Origin: Paraburkholderia sp. DHOC27
Lineage (GTDB): Bacteria > Pseudomonadota > Gammaproteobacteria > Burkholderiales > Burkholderiaceae
Direction: 5' to 3'
Assembly (NCBI RefSeq): GCF_003429005.1
Contig: NZ_QVQV01000009.1
Location: 248,001 to 312,000, forward strand
DNA length: 64,000 bases
Shown: piece after piece, positions 52,355 through 61,134 of the stretch
Layout of the letters: each line of letters begins with the position of its first letter
Numbering within the stretch: the first letter of the stretch is position 1
Notes under the pieces: generated by a model
Seen by the model: only the letters and a program-made list of their open reading frames with translations
Told to the model about the DNA's origin: nothing
Databases searched by the model: none
Translations under genes and position numbers: made by a program

Positions 52355-54391
52355 ATTGAGTGCCTTCCTGATCTCCGAAACCAGTTGTTGCTGCTGATAC
52401 GGCTTGCGCAGTTGAGGAATGCTCGTGTCAGCGCCTTCGGGCAATTCGGCGTAGCCGGTGGCGAGAATTACCGGCAGGTCGGGACGCAGGGTTCGCGCCG
52501 CTGTGGCCAGTTCGAGACCGGTCATGCGCGGCATCGAATAGTCCGTCAGCAACAGGTCCACGCGCTGCCCGTTGCGCAGCACATCGAGCGCCGCCGCGCC
52601 TGATTCCGCTTCCACCACCTGATGGCCCAGATCCTCCAGCAGATAGGTGGTGCTGGTCGCGATGAGCGGATCGTCGTCGACCACCAGAATGACGGCCGGC
52701 ACATCCACGCTGTCGGTTGGCGCGGCTTCGACTGGTGCCAGCCGGGTCTCGACGCCTACCTCCGTATCGCTCACCGGCAACCACAGCGACGCCCGCGTGC
52801 CGCGCCCGGGACTGCTTTCGAGCCGTAACGCGCCGTTCAACTGCTGCGCGAGTCCGTGGATCATCGACAAGCCGAGGCCCGTACCCTTGCCAATCTCCTT
52901 GGTGGTGAAAAACGGCTCGGTGGCTCGGGCCAGCGTCGCGCTGTCCATGCCGACGCCCGTATCGCTGACCAGCACCCGCACATACTCGCCCGCGCGCAAC
53001 TCGCGCGTGCCCGACGAGCGCACGGTATCGACGGAAATGGTCAGGGTGCCGCCATCGGGCATCGCGTCGCGCGAGTTGACGACGAGGTTGAGGATGGCGA
53101 GTTCGACCTGGTTGGCGTCGAGCATGGTGGGCGGCGACGCCGGGCCCGTTTCGATCTTCAGCTCGACGGCCGAACCAATCGAACGCTCCAGCAGATCGGC
53201 CATGCCCGCAATCAGCGACGACATGCGCACAGGCTCGACCTTCAGGTTTTGTTGACGGGCAAACGCGAGCAGCCGCTGCGTCAGTGCCGCGCCGCGTTGC
53301 GCGCCCCGGAACGCGCCGTCGATCAGCCGCAGCGTGCGCGCATCCTGGATCACCTCTTTGCGCGCCAGTTCGAGGTTGGCAATGATCGCCATCAGCAGAT
53401 TGTTGAAGTCGTGCGCGATACCGCCCGAAAGCTGGCCGACCATTTCGAGTTTCTGGATCTGCCGCAGCAGTTCTTCGGTCTGCTCACGCTGGCGGATTTC
53501 CTCGAGCACACTCTGGTGCGCCTTCTCGAGTTCGTCCGTGCGCGCGGCGACTTTTGCCTCGAGTGTTTCGTTCAGGCGTCGCAACGATTCTTCGGAGGTC
53601 TTGCGCGCAGTGATGTCGGAAGAAACGCCCACCATGCGATCCGCTCTCACGCCGTCGCCGGGCACATAACGGGCGCGGATTTCGACCCAACGCACGGTGC
53701 CGTCTGGCCAGACGTTGCGATACTCGATCTCGTAGTCGCAACGGGTCTGCACGGTGCGCGCCACCGCCGCCTGCATGCGCTCGCGGTCTTCAGGATGAAC
53801 GCTGGCGAGCAGGGTTTCATAGCTGAAATCGGCCTGACCCGCGTAGCCATAAATCGCCTTGCAGGTGGCCGACGCCGTCAGAATACGCGTGGACAGATCC
53901 AGCTCCCACGAGCCGAGGTGGCCGGCGGTCAGCGCGGTATGAAGCCGCGCCTCGCCTTCATGCAGCTCGTCGATGCGCGAGCGGGCTTCGAACTGCCGCA
54001 GCCGTCCACGAATGGCGGTGCTCACCACGCTAGCGAAGGTGGTGGGATGGAATGGCCGCTCGATGAACGTGACGTTGCCGAGCGTGTGGGTCAACCGCGA
54101 AACCATCGGCGCGCGGTCGGTCGTGCCGGCCCGTTGCGTCAGCACGATGAACGGCATATCGGACCACGCCGGTTGCCTCGCGACCCAGTCCGAAAGCGGA
54201 CGCAGGTCGGCACGCGCAAGAGCTTCTTCGGTGACGATGGCGCAGCAGACATCATCGCCCACCCGCGAGGTGAGATCGTCGACATCGCGGCATATGCTCG
54301 AGGCGACGCCAACCTCGTTGAGAAGTGCAACGGCAACACTGGCATCACGCCCCGAGGGCGCGAGAATCAAGGTCGGACGGGGGTCAGGCAT
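52340..54391 (-). CDS. Hybrid histidine kinase (pseudo-receiver, PAS, HisKA, HATPase, REC)
   Basis: Cytoplasmic signalling protein of 683 residues. The first 125 residues resemble a receiver without the phosphoacceptor Asp. A PAS domain follows (about 150-275, YGYAGQADFSYETLLASVHPEDR), then a coiled coil, the H-box (QLSGGIAHDFNNLLMAI), the ATPase (NLVVNSRDAMPDGG, VSDTGVGMDS, GTGLGLSMIHG) and a C-terminal receiver with Asp in LLLTDYSMPRMTG. The start at 54391 overlaps the KaiC-like stop by eight bases; a GTG at 54400 is another option. The overlap suggests the two proteins work together. Confidence 0.88.
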   Translation of the reverse strand: MPDPRPTLILAPSGRDASVAVALLNEVGVASSICRDVDDLTSRVGDDVCCAIVTEEALARADLRPLSDWVARQPAWSDMPFIVLTQRAGTTDRAPMVSRLTHTLGNVTFIERPFHPTTFASVVSTAIRGRLRQFEARSRIDELHEGEARLHTALTAGHLGSWELDLSTRILTASATCKAIYGYAGQADFSYETLLASVHPEDRERMQAAVARTVQTRCDYEIEYRNVWPDGTVRWVEIRARYVPGDGVRADRMVGVSSDITARKTSEESLRRLNETLEAKVAARTDELEKAHQSVLEEIRQREQTEELLRQIQKLEMVGQLSGGIAHDFNNLLMAIIANLELARKEVIQDARTLRLIDGAFRGAQRGAALTQRLLAFARQQNLKVEPVRMSSLIAGMADLLERSIGSAVELKIETGPASPPTMLDANQVELAILNLVVNSRDAMPDGGTLTISVDTVRSSGTRELRAGEYVRVLVSDTGVGMDSATLARATEPFFTTKEIGKGTGLGLSMIHGLAQQLNGALRLESSPGRGTRASLWLPVSDTEVGVETRLAPVEAAPTDSVDVPAVILVVDDDPLIATSTTYLLEDLGHQVVEAESGAAALDVLRNGQRVDLLLTDYSMPRMTGLELATAARTLRPDLPVILATGYAELPEGADTSIPQLRKPYQQQQLVSEIRKALNRRTT

Positions 54392-55898
54392 TGCTCCCAC
54401 CGTCTGTATTCGCGCGCAGCAGCGGATCGCTGCTGCCTACGAAGGTCGGCACGCCACGCAGCACGCCCTGGAACTCAGTGAGCGGTTGGCCCACTGAAAG
54501 TCCGGTGCTGCCGATCCTGAACTCACGAATCGATTCTTCGTGGTGCCCCGTGCGCTTCTTGATCACGGAGACGGCGCGGCGCACCCGGCCAAGCGCCTCG
54601 AAATAGCGCAGCAGGATCACGGTATCGGCCAGATACGTGACGTCGACGGGCGCCTTCATGTCGCCCACGAGACCGTGCTGGGCAACCGTCAGGAACGTGT
54701 TGGCGCCCTGCCGGTTGAGGTATTGCAGCAGTTCGTGCACGTGCAGGATCAGCGCGTTTTCCTGCGGCATGGCGGCCTGATAGCCGTTCAGACTGTCGAT
54801 CACGATCGTCTTGGCCTGCGCCGCATCCACGCGTTGTCGCACGCGATGCGCGAATTCGCCGGGCGAGAGTTCCGCGGCGTCCACCTGTTCGATATGCAGA
54901 CGGCCGTCCGCGCGCATGGCTTCGAGGTCGATGCCCATCTTGCGAACACGGTCGAACAGCAGCCCCAGTTCCTCGTCGAACACGAAGAGGGCCGCCCGCT
55001 CACCGCGTCTCACTGCCGCGGCGATGAACTGCAGCGCAAAGAGACTCTTGCCCGTGCCGGCCGGTCCCAGGATCAGGGTGCTGGAACCCTGCTCGACCCC
55101 GCCGCCGAGCAGCGCATCGAGTCCCTGCACATCGCTCGTCACCTGATTGCGCGTGAAGCGCGTGTGATGCTCGCCGGAGACGAGGCGCGGATACACCGCC
55201 ACGCCGCCCTTTCTGATCGTGAAGTCATGGAATCCGCCGCGATAGGCGCGGCCGCGGTATTTGGACACCTTGAGGCGGCGTCGCTCGGCACCGTAGTCCG
55301 GCGACAGTTCTTCCAGTTTGATGACGCCGTGCGCAATGCTGTGCACCGTCTTTTCCGAGGTCTCCGAGGTCAGGTCGTCGAGCAGCAGAACCGTTGCGCC
55401 GTGACGGGCGAAGTAATGTTTGAGCGCGAGGATTTGCCGGCGATAGCGCAAGGAATTCTGCGCGAGCAGACGGATTTCGGAGAGGCTGTCGATCACGACG
55501 CGCTGCGGCTTCACCCGCTCGAATTCGCCCAGAATGGCCCGGGTGGTTTCCCCCAGTTCAAGGTCCGACGAATACAGCAGACTTTGTTGCTGGTCCGCGT
55601 CGATCAGACTTTCGGGCGGCACCACTTCGAAGATGCTGACGCCCTCGCCGATCTCCCATCCATGCGATGCCGCGCCGTTACGCAACTCGCGTTCCGTTTC
55701 CGACAGGGTGACGTACAGCCCCCGTTCGCCGGCCTGCAGGCCCGCCATGAGAAAACTGATGGCGACGGTGGTTTTGCCCGTACCGGGGTCGCCTTCGAGA
55801 AGGAAAAGATTACCTTGCGCGAGGCCGCCCGACAGGATGTCGTCGAGACCGGGTACGCCGGTGCGAGCCACGGGCTGAGCGTCGATAGTAGTAGTCAT
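54384..55898 (-). CDS. KaiC-like double-ATPase signalling protein
   Basis: RecA-superfamily protein of 504 residues with two KaiC domains. Walker A motifs are GDPGTGKTT and GPAGTGKSL, and Walker B are VIDSLSEIRL and VIDSLNGYQA. The second domain has the end pattern RYFEALGRVRRAVSVIKKRTGHHEE. At the place of the KaiC phosphorylation pair (Ser-Thr) the text is TYLADT, so the pair is Thr-Tyr here. No KaiA or KaiB is nearby, so a clock role is unlikely; a link to the kinase downstream is likelier. GGAGC precedes the ATG at 55898. Confidence 0.88.
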   Translation of the reverse strand: MTTTIDAQPVARTGVPGLDDILSGGLAQGNLFLLEGDPGTGKTTVAISFLMAGLQAGERGLYVTLSETERELRNGAASHGWEIGEGVSIFEVVPPESLIDADQQQSLLYSSDLELGETTRAILGEFERVKPQRVVIDSLSEIRLLAQNSLRYRRQILALKHYFARHGATVLLLDDLTSETSEKTVHSIAHGVIKLEELSPDYGAERRRLKVSKYRGRAYRGGFHDFTIRKGGVAVYPRLVSGEHHTRFTRNQVTSDVQGLDALLGGGVEQGSSTLILGPAGTGKSLFALQFIAAAVRRGERAALFVFDEELGLLFDRVRKMGIDLEAMRADGRLHIEQVDAAELSPGEFAHRVRQRVDAAQAKTIVIDSLNGYQAAMPQENALILHVHELLQYLNRQGANTFLTVAQHGLVGDMKAPVDVTYLADTVILLRYFEALGRVRRAVSVIKKRTGHHEESIREFRIGSTGLSVGQPLTEFQGVLRGVPTFVGSSDPLLRANTDGGSNA

Positions 55899-56253
55899 AA
55901 GGCGCTCCGGTCGGTGTCGTGAGCATGCGGGAAAGCGTGGGTGGCGAGGTCTGGCAACGCGCGTCGGCGGGCGCCCCTGAACCCGGTCGTGATCGCCCGG
56001 ATGGCCCGGGTCAGGTATGCACGGCAGACATAGCAAGACCATAGCACATTGATGCCGCGCTACCGGATCGATCAGGCCCCGCCCGCCGTGACGGTTGCCG
56101 CGCCGCATGGCCTGCACAGCCAGAAACGGGGGTGCCAGGCAGCCGCGCATTATCCAGTTTCTTCGCATACGGCATGCGGATTTCGCCTCTTTTTGAAAGA
56201 CAGCGCGATTCCTAGACTCCTATCCTTGGTTGGACGCAACTTGAGGAAAAGGA
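55899..56253. other. Divergent intergenic region, KaiC-like versus alcohol dehydrogenase
   Basis: This 355-base region holds the two divergent promoters. A CGCAT-N5-ATGCG repeat lies at 56164-56178, 76 bases before the dehydrogenase start. No gene is supported. Confidence 0.5.
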
Positions 56254-57312
56254 ATGATGATGAAAGCAGCACGTTTGCATGAGTTCGGCAAGCCATTGGT
56301 TCTGGAGGACATCCCTATCCCCGAGATCCAGGCCGATGAAATCCTGGTCAAGGTGACGGCCTGCGGCGTGTGCCGCACGGACGCCGAACTGGTCGACGGG
56401 TACTTCCTGAAGTACTTCGATATCCCCACCCCCATCACACCCGGCCACGAGATCACGGGCCGCGTGGCCCGCATCGGCCAGCAGGCCACCGAGGCCGGCT
56501 TTCAGGAAGGCGATCACGTGGTGGTGGTGCCCGGCTGGGGCGACGGCACCTGCCGTCATTGCCAGGTGGGCAATACCCAGCTGTGTCCCAATGTGCGCTT
56601 TCCGGGTTTCGGGCCGCACGGCGGGTTCGCCGAGTTCCTGCCGGTGCCCGCGCGCTATCTGATCAAGGTGCCGCGCGAACTCTCCTTCGAACACCTCGCG
56701 CCGCTCACGGACGCGGGTCTCACGCCGTATCGTGGCGTCAAGAAGCTGCTCAAGGCGGAAGCGCTCGGTCCCGACCGCGTGCTCGGCGTATTCGGCATGG
56801 GCGGACTCGGCGGCTACGGCGTGCAATATGCGAAGTTGCTGGGCGGCGGCGTCAGGATCGTCGCGTTCGATCACGACGCGGAGAAGCTGGCCCGCGCCGC
56901 CGGCTACGGCGCGGATTTCTCGGTCAATCTCAAGGGCGCCTCCAAGGCCGATCTGGAAGCCGAGTTGCAACGGCTCACGGGGCAACCGGTGCTCGACGCC
57001 ATTCTCGATTGCGTCGGCGCCCCTGAGCTGATGCAGCTCGGGTTCAGCCTGCTTGGCACCAGCGGCCACTATGTCGATGTCGGTTTGCTCGGCGATCGGG
57101 TGGATATTCCGCTCTTTCCGCGCATCAATCGCGAGCAGTCGTTCTATGGCTCGAACTGGGGCAACTACATCGACCTGAGCGAGGTGATGGCGCTCGAAGC
57201 GGCGGGCAAGATCCAGCACACCACCACACCGATCCGCTTCGAGCAGATCAACGAAACGCTGGATCGTCTGCGCGAAGGCACGCTGGTCGGGCGGGCCGTG
57301 GTGATCTTCTGA
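56254..57312 (+). CDS. Zinc-dependent alcohol dehydrogenase (MDR family)
   Basis: NAD(P)-dependent dehydrogenase of 352 residues. Catalytic zinc ligands Cys37 and His65-Glu66 are in TACGVC and PGHEITG. The structural zinc lobe reads D97-G-T-C100-x-x-C103-x7-C111, with Asp instead of the first Cys, much as Sulfolobus ADH uses Glu98 with three Cys. The nucleotide motif is GMGGLGGYGVQYAK. It oxidises alcohols or reduces aldehydes. Three ATGs stand in tandem at 56254, 56257 and 56260 after GAGGAAAAGGA, so the start is uncertain by two residues. It is a single gene. Confidence 0.9.
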   Translation: MMMKAARLHEFGKPLVLEDIPIPEIQADEILVKVTACGVCRTDAELVDGYFLKYFDIPTPITPGHEITGRVARIGQQATEAGFQEGDHVVVVPGWGDGTCRHCQVGNTQLCPNVRFPGFGPHGGFAEFLPVPARYLIKVPRELSFEHLAPLTDAGLTPYRGVKKLLKAEALGPDRVLGVFGMGGLGGYGVQYAKLLGGGVRIVAFDHDAEKLARAAGYGADFSVNLKGASKADLEAELQRLTGQPVLDAILDCVGAPELMQLGFSLLGTSGHYVDVGLLGDRVDIPLFPRINREQSFYGSNWGNYIDLSEVMALEAAGKIQHTTTPIRFEQINETLDRLREGTLVGRAVVIF

Positions 57313-57425
57313 CGCGCGCGCCGCGCTCGTGGGTGCGGCTCACCCGGACCGTGCCTGCGACGCCTCATACGGAGCGCGCCGGCATGGTCCGGATACTTTG
57401 GCGCATTACGGCGCATTCCAACGCA

Positions 57426-58514
57426 TCAGGGCGCCTTGCCCGCGTCGAGGCCGAGGAAGCGGAATGGCGGCGCGGGCTGAAAATCGCCGGACACTTCGCC
57501 TTCAAAGGTATTGCGTTGATCCTTGCCGAGGTCCAGACGTTTCACCGGCGCCCCCGCTGAAAAATCGATCTTCTTGAGATCGACCCAGAATGTATTGGGC
57601 GTCAGCGCGGATTCGAAGAAATACAGCATGCGCTTGTGATCCGCCACCGTGCGCCAGCGCGTGGACGATATGTTCGGCTCGTCAGGCGTGTTGATACCGA
57701 ACGGCACGGAAACGTTGCGGATCACGCTGAACACGCTGGCCAGCGCCACCTCCGGATCTTCGCTTTTGGGAATCGCATTGATATAGAACGAGGCCCGCGC
57801 GAAACGATCCGCCGAACGGTTCGTGCCCGGCAGCCAGGTCGTGCCGCCAATCTGTTTCCAGTATTCGTTGAGCGCGAGTTGTTCGTCGAAGATGGGCGAA
57901 TTCGTCATCACCTGATATTGCCGCCCATGATGGATGACCTGGCGCCCGCCGATGTACTCGACGATGGCGCTGTCGCCGCTAGCGTCCGACATTGCCAGAT
58001 GCAGTGTGGTGAGACGTTGCTCGCCGGGCACGTTGTCCGTCACGATGGTGAACGGTCCCTTCTCCAGCGCGGCCACCGCTTCGGATACGGTGGCAAAGTT
58101 ATCGAGCACGTATTGCGCCCACGCGGCGATGGTGAGACCGGGCTTCGACTGCTTGCCGAACGACGGGTATTGCGATTCGGCGAGCCAGAGCAGTTCGGCG
58201 GCAAGGCCCTTCTCGTTCATGCCGTCGGTGGTGGAGACGTCGTAGCCGGTGGCGACCACGCTGCCGTAGCGGGCCGTCCAATGCAGCGAATTCGGCCCGG
58301 CTTCGCCACTACGCGCGATGCCGCGCGGCAGGATGTAGAGATTGGTGGCGACGTCGAGTTTCCAGTCCATCGAGCGCGCGGTGATGACGTCGTCGTTGTC
58401 GCCGAGATAGACCACGCGTGTGCACGCAGACGCGGTGAGCGCCGTGCCGACGAGCGCGAACAAAAGTGCGGTGGTGACAAGACCCGTGACGAGCAGACGG
58501 AACGAACGGCGCAT
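57426..58514 (-). CDS. Choloylglycine hydrolase/penicillin V acylase family (Ntn hydrolase)
   Basis: Exported amide hydrolase of 362 residues. A signal peptide (about 1-30) ends at ALTASA, leaving the catalytic Cys at the mature N-terminus (SACTRVVYLGDNDDV). The family residues Arg and Asp (ITARSMDW), Asn in STTDGMNEKGL and NSP, and Arg in SADRFARASFY are all present. It cleaves linear C-N amide bonds; candidates are acyl-homoserine lactones, bile-salt-like amides or penicillin V. AAGGGAG precedes the ATG at 58514. It converges with the ADH gene. Confidence 0.88.
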   Translation of the reverse strand: MRRSFRLLVTGLVTTALLFALVGTALTASACTRVVYLGDNDDVITARSMDWKLDVATNLYILPRGIARSGEAGPNSLHWTARYGSVVATGYDVSTTDGMNEKGLAAELLWLAESQYPSFGKQSKPGLTIAAWAQYVLDNFATVSEAVAALEKGPFTIVTDNVPGEQRLTTLHLAMSDASGDSAIVEYIGGRQVIHHGRQYQVMTNSPIFDEQLALNEYWKQIGGTTWLPGTNRSADRFARASFYINAIPKSEDPEVALASVFSVIRNVSVPFGINTPDEPNISSTRWRTVADHKRMLYFFESALTPNTFWVDLKKIDFSAGAPVKRLDLGKDQRNTFEGEVSGDFQPAPPFRFLGLDAGKAP

Positions 58515-58803
58515 GGCGACTCCCTTGATGAAGCGAGACGGACACCGAATGCGCGATACCGGCATGCAGAGGAAGTAGCGCCAGCCGGCTGGCGGATGGC
58601 TTGCGCCTGATACATCGCGTCGGTTGCAGCGACTTCAAGGCGAAGTATTGAATCCCCGCAACGCGTTTGTCAATTGCGAGGCGCAACGAGTCGCACGATT
58701 GAGGCTTACCGTGCAGCGCTCGCGCCGCCTTGCAAAGACGGCGGCGAGCGCGCGTGAATCAGCAAGCCTGCTGCATGACGTGCATGCATGCGTTCGAATA
58801 CGT

Positions 58804-59133
58804 TTAGCTATGCTTGAAGAGTTCGAGTTCGCCCTTCTTGTACAGGTCGCGAACCTTGCTCGACAGCGTGGCGGTCGGCTGCTGCTTGCATTCGCCGATC
58901 ACTGCTGCAACCGGCGTGGCGGTATCGACCACCGTGGTGACCGTTTCGCGCACGCCGAGCTTGTCGGTGCCCGACACCCAGTACACCAGCGCCGGCTTGT
59001 AGGCGTCGTCGACGGCGAGAAAATCCGAGCAGGTCATTTCGGCGGGTTTCACCGGCTTCGCGCTTTGGGCGAAAACGAGCGGCGAGACACACAGGCTGGC
59101 CAGCATGGCGGTAGCAACGATAAAGCGTTTCAT
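58804..59133 (-). CDS. HdeA-like periplasmic acid-stress chaperone
   Basis: Small periplasmic protein of 109 residues. A signal peptide (about 1-22) is followed by the HdeA fold with two Cys (AEMTCSDFLAVDD and IGECKQQP), which form the disulfide of the family. It binds unfolded proteins at low pH. GGAGA stands before the ATG at 59133. It lies 289 bases upstream of the Ntn hydrolase gene, read in the same direction, and is probably a single gene. No gene is seen in 58515-58803. Confidence 0.85.
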   Translation of the reverse strand: MKRFIVATAMLASLCVSPLVFAQSAKPVKPAEMTCSDFLAVDDAYKPALVYWVSGTDKLGVRETVTTVVDTATPVAAVIGECKQQPTATLSSKVRDLYKKGELELFKHS

Positions 59134-59496
59134 ACGATTCTCCAGATAGACGATTGCAAGATTTTTCACCCTGCCAGGCGGCAGAGCCGTGGGCAGCATC
59201 ACCAGTGGGCTGTGCTGATGGAATGCATCGTATCGGCGGAAAGTGAGCCGAGAATTACGCCTTCGGAATGCGCGGTTCCGCGTCCTGCATCTGCCCATTC
59301 ATGTGCCGGTTCATTTGCCTGTTCATGTGCACATTCACTCGCTCACCGGCACAGGTGACGCACGCCCTGCTTTCCTAATTCCAGGCTCATTTTTCCGCCG
59401 CACACTGCGCTCCGTGATAGCCCTGATACGTGCAGAAACCCGCGACATTCAGCGCTTATCCGCAGGATTCGGAACCATCACTCAAGGGAAGCGATC
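59134..59496. other. Divergent intergenic region with 12-bp repeats
   Basis: This 363-base region holds the HdeA promoter on one side and that of the adenylate-forming gene on the other. It includes the 12-bp array at 59292-59339. No gene is supported. Confidence 0.55.
59292..59339. repeat. 12-bp tandem repeat, four units
   Basis: Units are TGCCCATTCATG, TGCCGGTTCATT, TGCCTGTTCATG and TGCACATTCACT, sharing a TGC...TTCA pattern. The array is non-coding and lies between divergent genes. Confidence 0.75.
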
Positions 59497-61074
59497 ATGG
59501 AATACGACGGACAAGCAGGCTTTCGGCCCTACGTTGACGCCTTACTCGAGCGGCTCGGCAAGCAGCCAGAGCGCGTCGTGCTACGTCATCTGGACGGCGA
59601 TGTGACAGCCGGCGAACTGCGCAGTGCGATCTTCCGGCATGCGCGCGTGCTGAGCGCGCTCGGGATTGGCCGGGGCGCGCTGGTCGCACAACTCGCGCCG
59701 AACTGCCCCGAGGCACTGGCAATCCGTTACGCGGCGAATCTGCTCGGCGCGGCCACCCTGTTCGTGCCGGCGTTGTCGAGCAAGCAGCAGCGCGCCGCGT
59801 TGCTGGCGCGCATCAAGCCCACTCTGCTCGTCGTATTTCGTGAAACCGTTCAGTTGATTCCCGACGACTTCGATGGCCGCGTGATGTTCGTCGGCATCGG
59901 TCCCGAGTCGGCCCGTCTCGACCGGCTCGCGCAACGGCAAGCTGATCTGCCGTTGCGTGGAGACGCGAGAGCTGACGAACTCGCGGTGCTGGTGTCGTCG
60001 GGCGGCACGACGGGCGTGCCCAAATGCAGCCGCCGTTCGTTCGCCACGTATTCGGAGATGGTCAGCGCGCCGGCTAACGAAAACCGCCGGCAGCTCATCA
60101 ACGGGCCGCTTGCGTATCTGTCACAGGTGCTCGTCGACATGACGCTCATCGGCGGCGGCACGGTAGTGCTCAGACCGCGCTACGTGCCGGCGGAAACGCT
60201 CGCGACCATCGAATCGGAGCGGATCACCGACGCGTTGATGGTCGAGCCACAACTGTTCGAAACGATGGATCACCCGGACGTGAGCCGGCGCGATCTGTCG
60301 TCGCTGCGCTCCGTGATGCACGTGGGTGGCTCGGCGCCCGCCGTGTTGCGCGAACGCGCCATTGCGCGGCTCGGTCCGGTGCTCACGCATATGTATGGCG
60401 CGAGCGAACTCGGCCCCGTCAGCGTGCTGGCTCCGTCCGAATACGCAGCGAACAAGGACGTGTTGAATACCGCCGGCCGGATTCGCGCTGGCGTCGAACT
60501 GCGCGTGCGCCGCGCCGATGGCACGTTGGCCACCACGGGACAAAGCGGCACGCTCGAAGTGAAATCGGCTAGCGTGGCCCAGGGCTATTACCACCAGCCG
60601 TATGAAGACGCAAAAAAGTTTCGTGACGGCTGGTGCCTGACGGGCGACGTGGGCTTCATCGACGAAGCGTGTTATCTGCACGTCACGGGACGCGCGGCCG
60701 ATGTCGCGGAGATCGACGGCATGGCGATCGGCCCGACCCAGATCGAAGACGTGCTGTGCCGTCTGCCCGATGTGCGTTATGCCGTGGCGCTCGCCGCCAA
60801 TCACGCCACCGGCGAATACGCGTGGAACGTGCTGATCGAACCGTGGGTAGGACAGGTGAAACTCGCGCGCTGCATGCACAGGCTCAATGTCGAGTTCGGC
60901 CCGTTCGTGGCGGGACGGATTCGCTTTCTCATCGTCGACAAGGTGCCGCACACCGAGCAGGGGAAAGTGGACCGCGTCGCCATCGAAAAGATGATTCCCG
61001 ACGATCTGCAGTCGAACTACCACACGTTCTATGCGATCGCGCCACGCGTCGAACCCGCGATGCACGCCGCCTGA
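59497..61074 (+). CDS. Adenylate-forming enzyme (acyl-CoA ligase superfamily)
   Basis: AMP-binding enzyme of 525 residues. Motifs are A3 (VLVSSGGTTGVPK), A5 (HMYGASELGPV), A7 (WCLTGDVGFID), A8 (VTGRAADVAEIDGM, a loose version of the usual DRxKDxI pattern) and A10 Lys in TEQGKVDRVAIEK. It should adenylate a carboxylate and transfer it to CoA or another thiol. The substrate cannot be predicted. It starts a possible two-gene unit with the PhnD-like gene 60 bases downstream. It is distinct from the CoA ligase at 47.5 kb. Confidence 0.83.
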   Translation: MEYDGQAGFRPYVDALLERLGKQPERVVLRHLDGDVTAGELRSAIFRHARVLSALGIGRGALVAQLAPNCPEALAIRYAANLLGAATLFVPALSSKQQRAALLARIKPTLLVVFRETVQLIPDDFDGRVMFVGIGPESARLDRLAQRQADLPLRGDARADELAVLVSSGGTTGVPKCSRRSFATYSEMVSAPANENRRQLINGPLAYLSQVLVDMTLIGGGTVVLRPRYVPAETLATIESERITDALMVEPQLFETMDHPDVSRRDLSSLRSVMHVGGSAPAVLRERAIARLGPVLTHMYGASELGPVSVLAPSEYAANKDVLNTAGRIRAGVELRVRRADGTLATTGQSGTLEVKSASVAQGYYHQPYEDAKKFRDGWCLTGDVGFIDEACYLHVTGRAADVAEIDGMAIGPTQIEDVLCRLPDVRYAVALAANHATGEYAWNVLIEPWVGQVKLARCMHRLNVEFGPFVAGRIRFLIVDKVPHTEQGKVDRVAIEKMIPDDLQSNYHTFYAIAPRVEPAMHAA

Positions 61075-61134
61075 AGGTGAATGAGGGCGATGGCGCTCCG
61101 GCACAGGTGAGCGCGATATGCCAGAATCGCAGCC

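Noticed and set aside
52856..54481. A 541-codon plus-strand frame over the hybrid kinase
   Set aside because: Antisense to PAS, HisKA and ATPase motifs; composition is non-natural.
54384..55898. A circadian KaiABC system
   Set aside because: Only a KaiC-like gene is present; no kaiA or kaiB is nearby and the phosphorylation pair differs.
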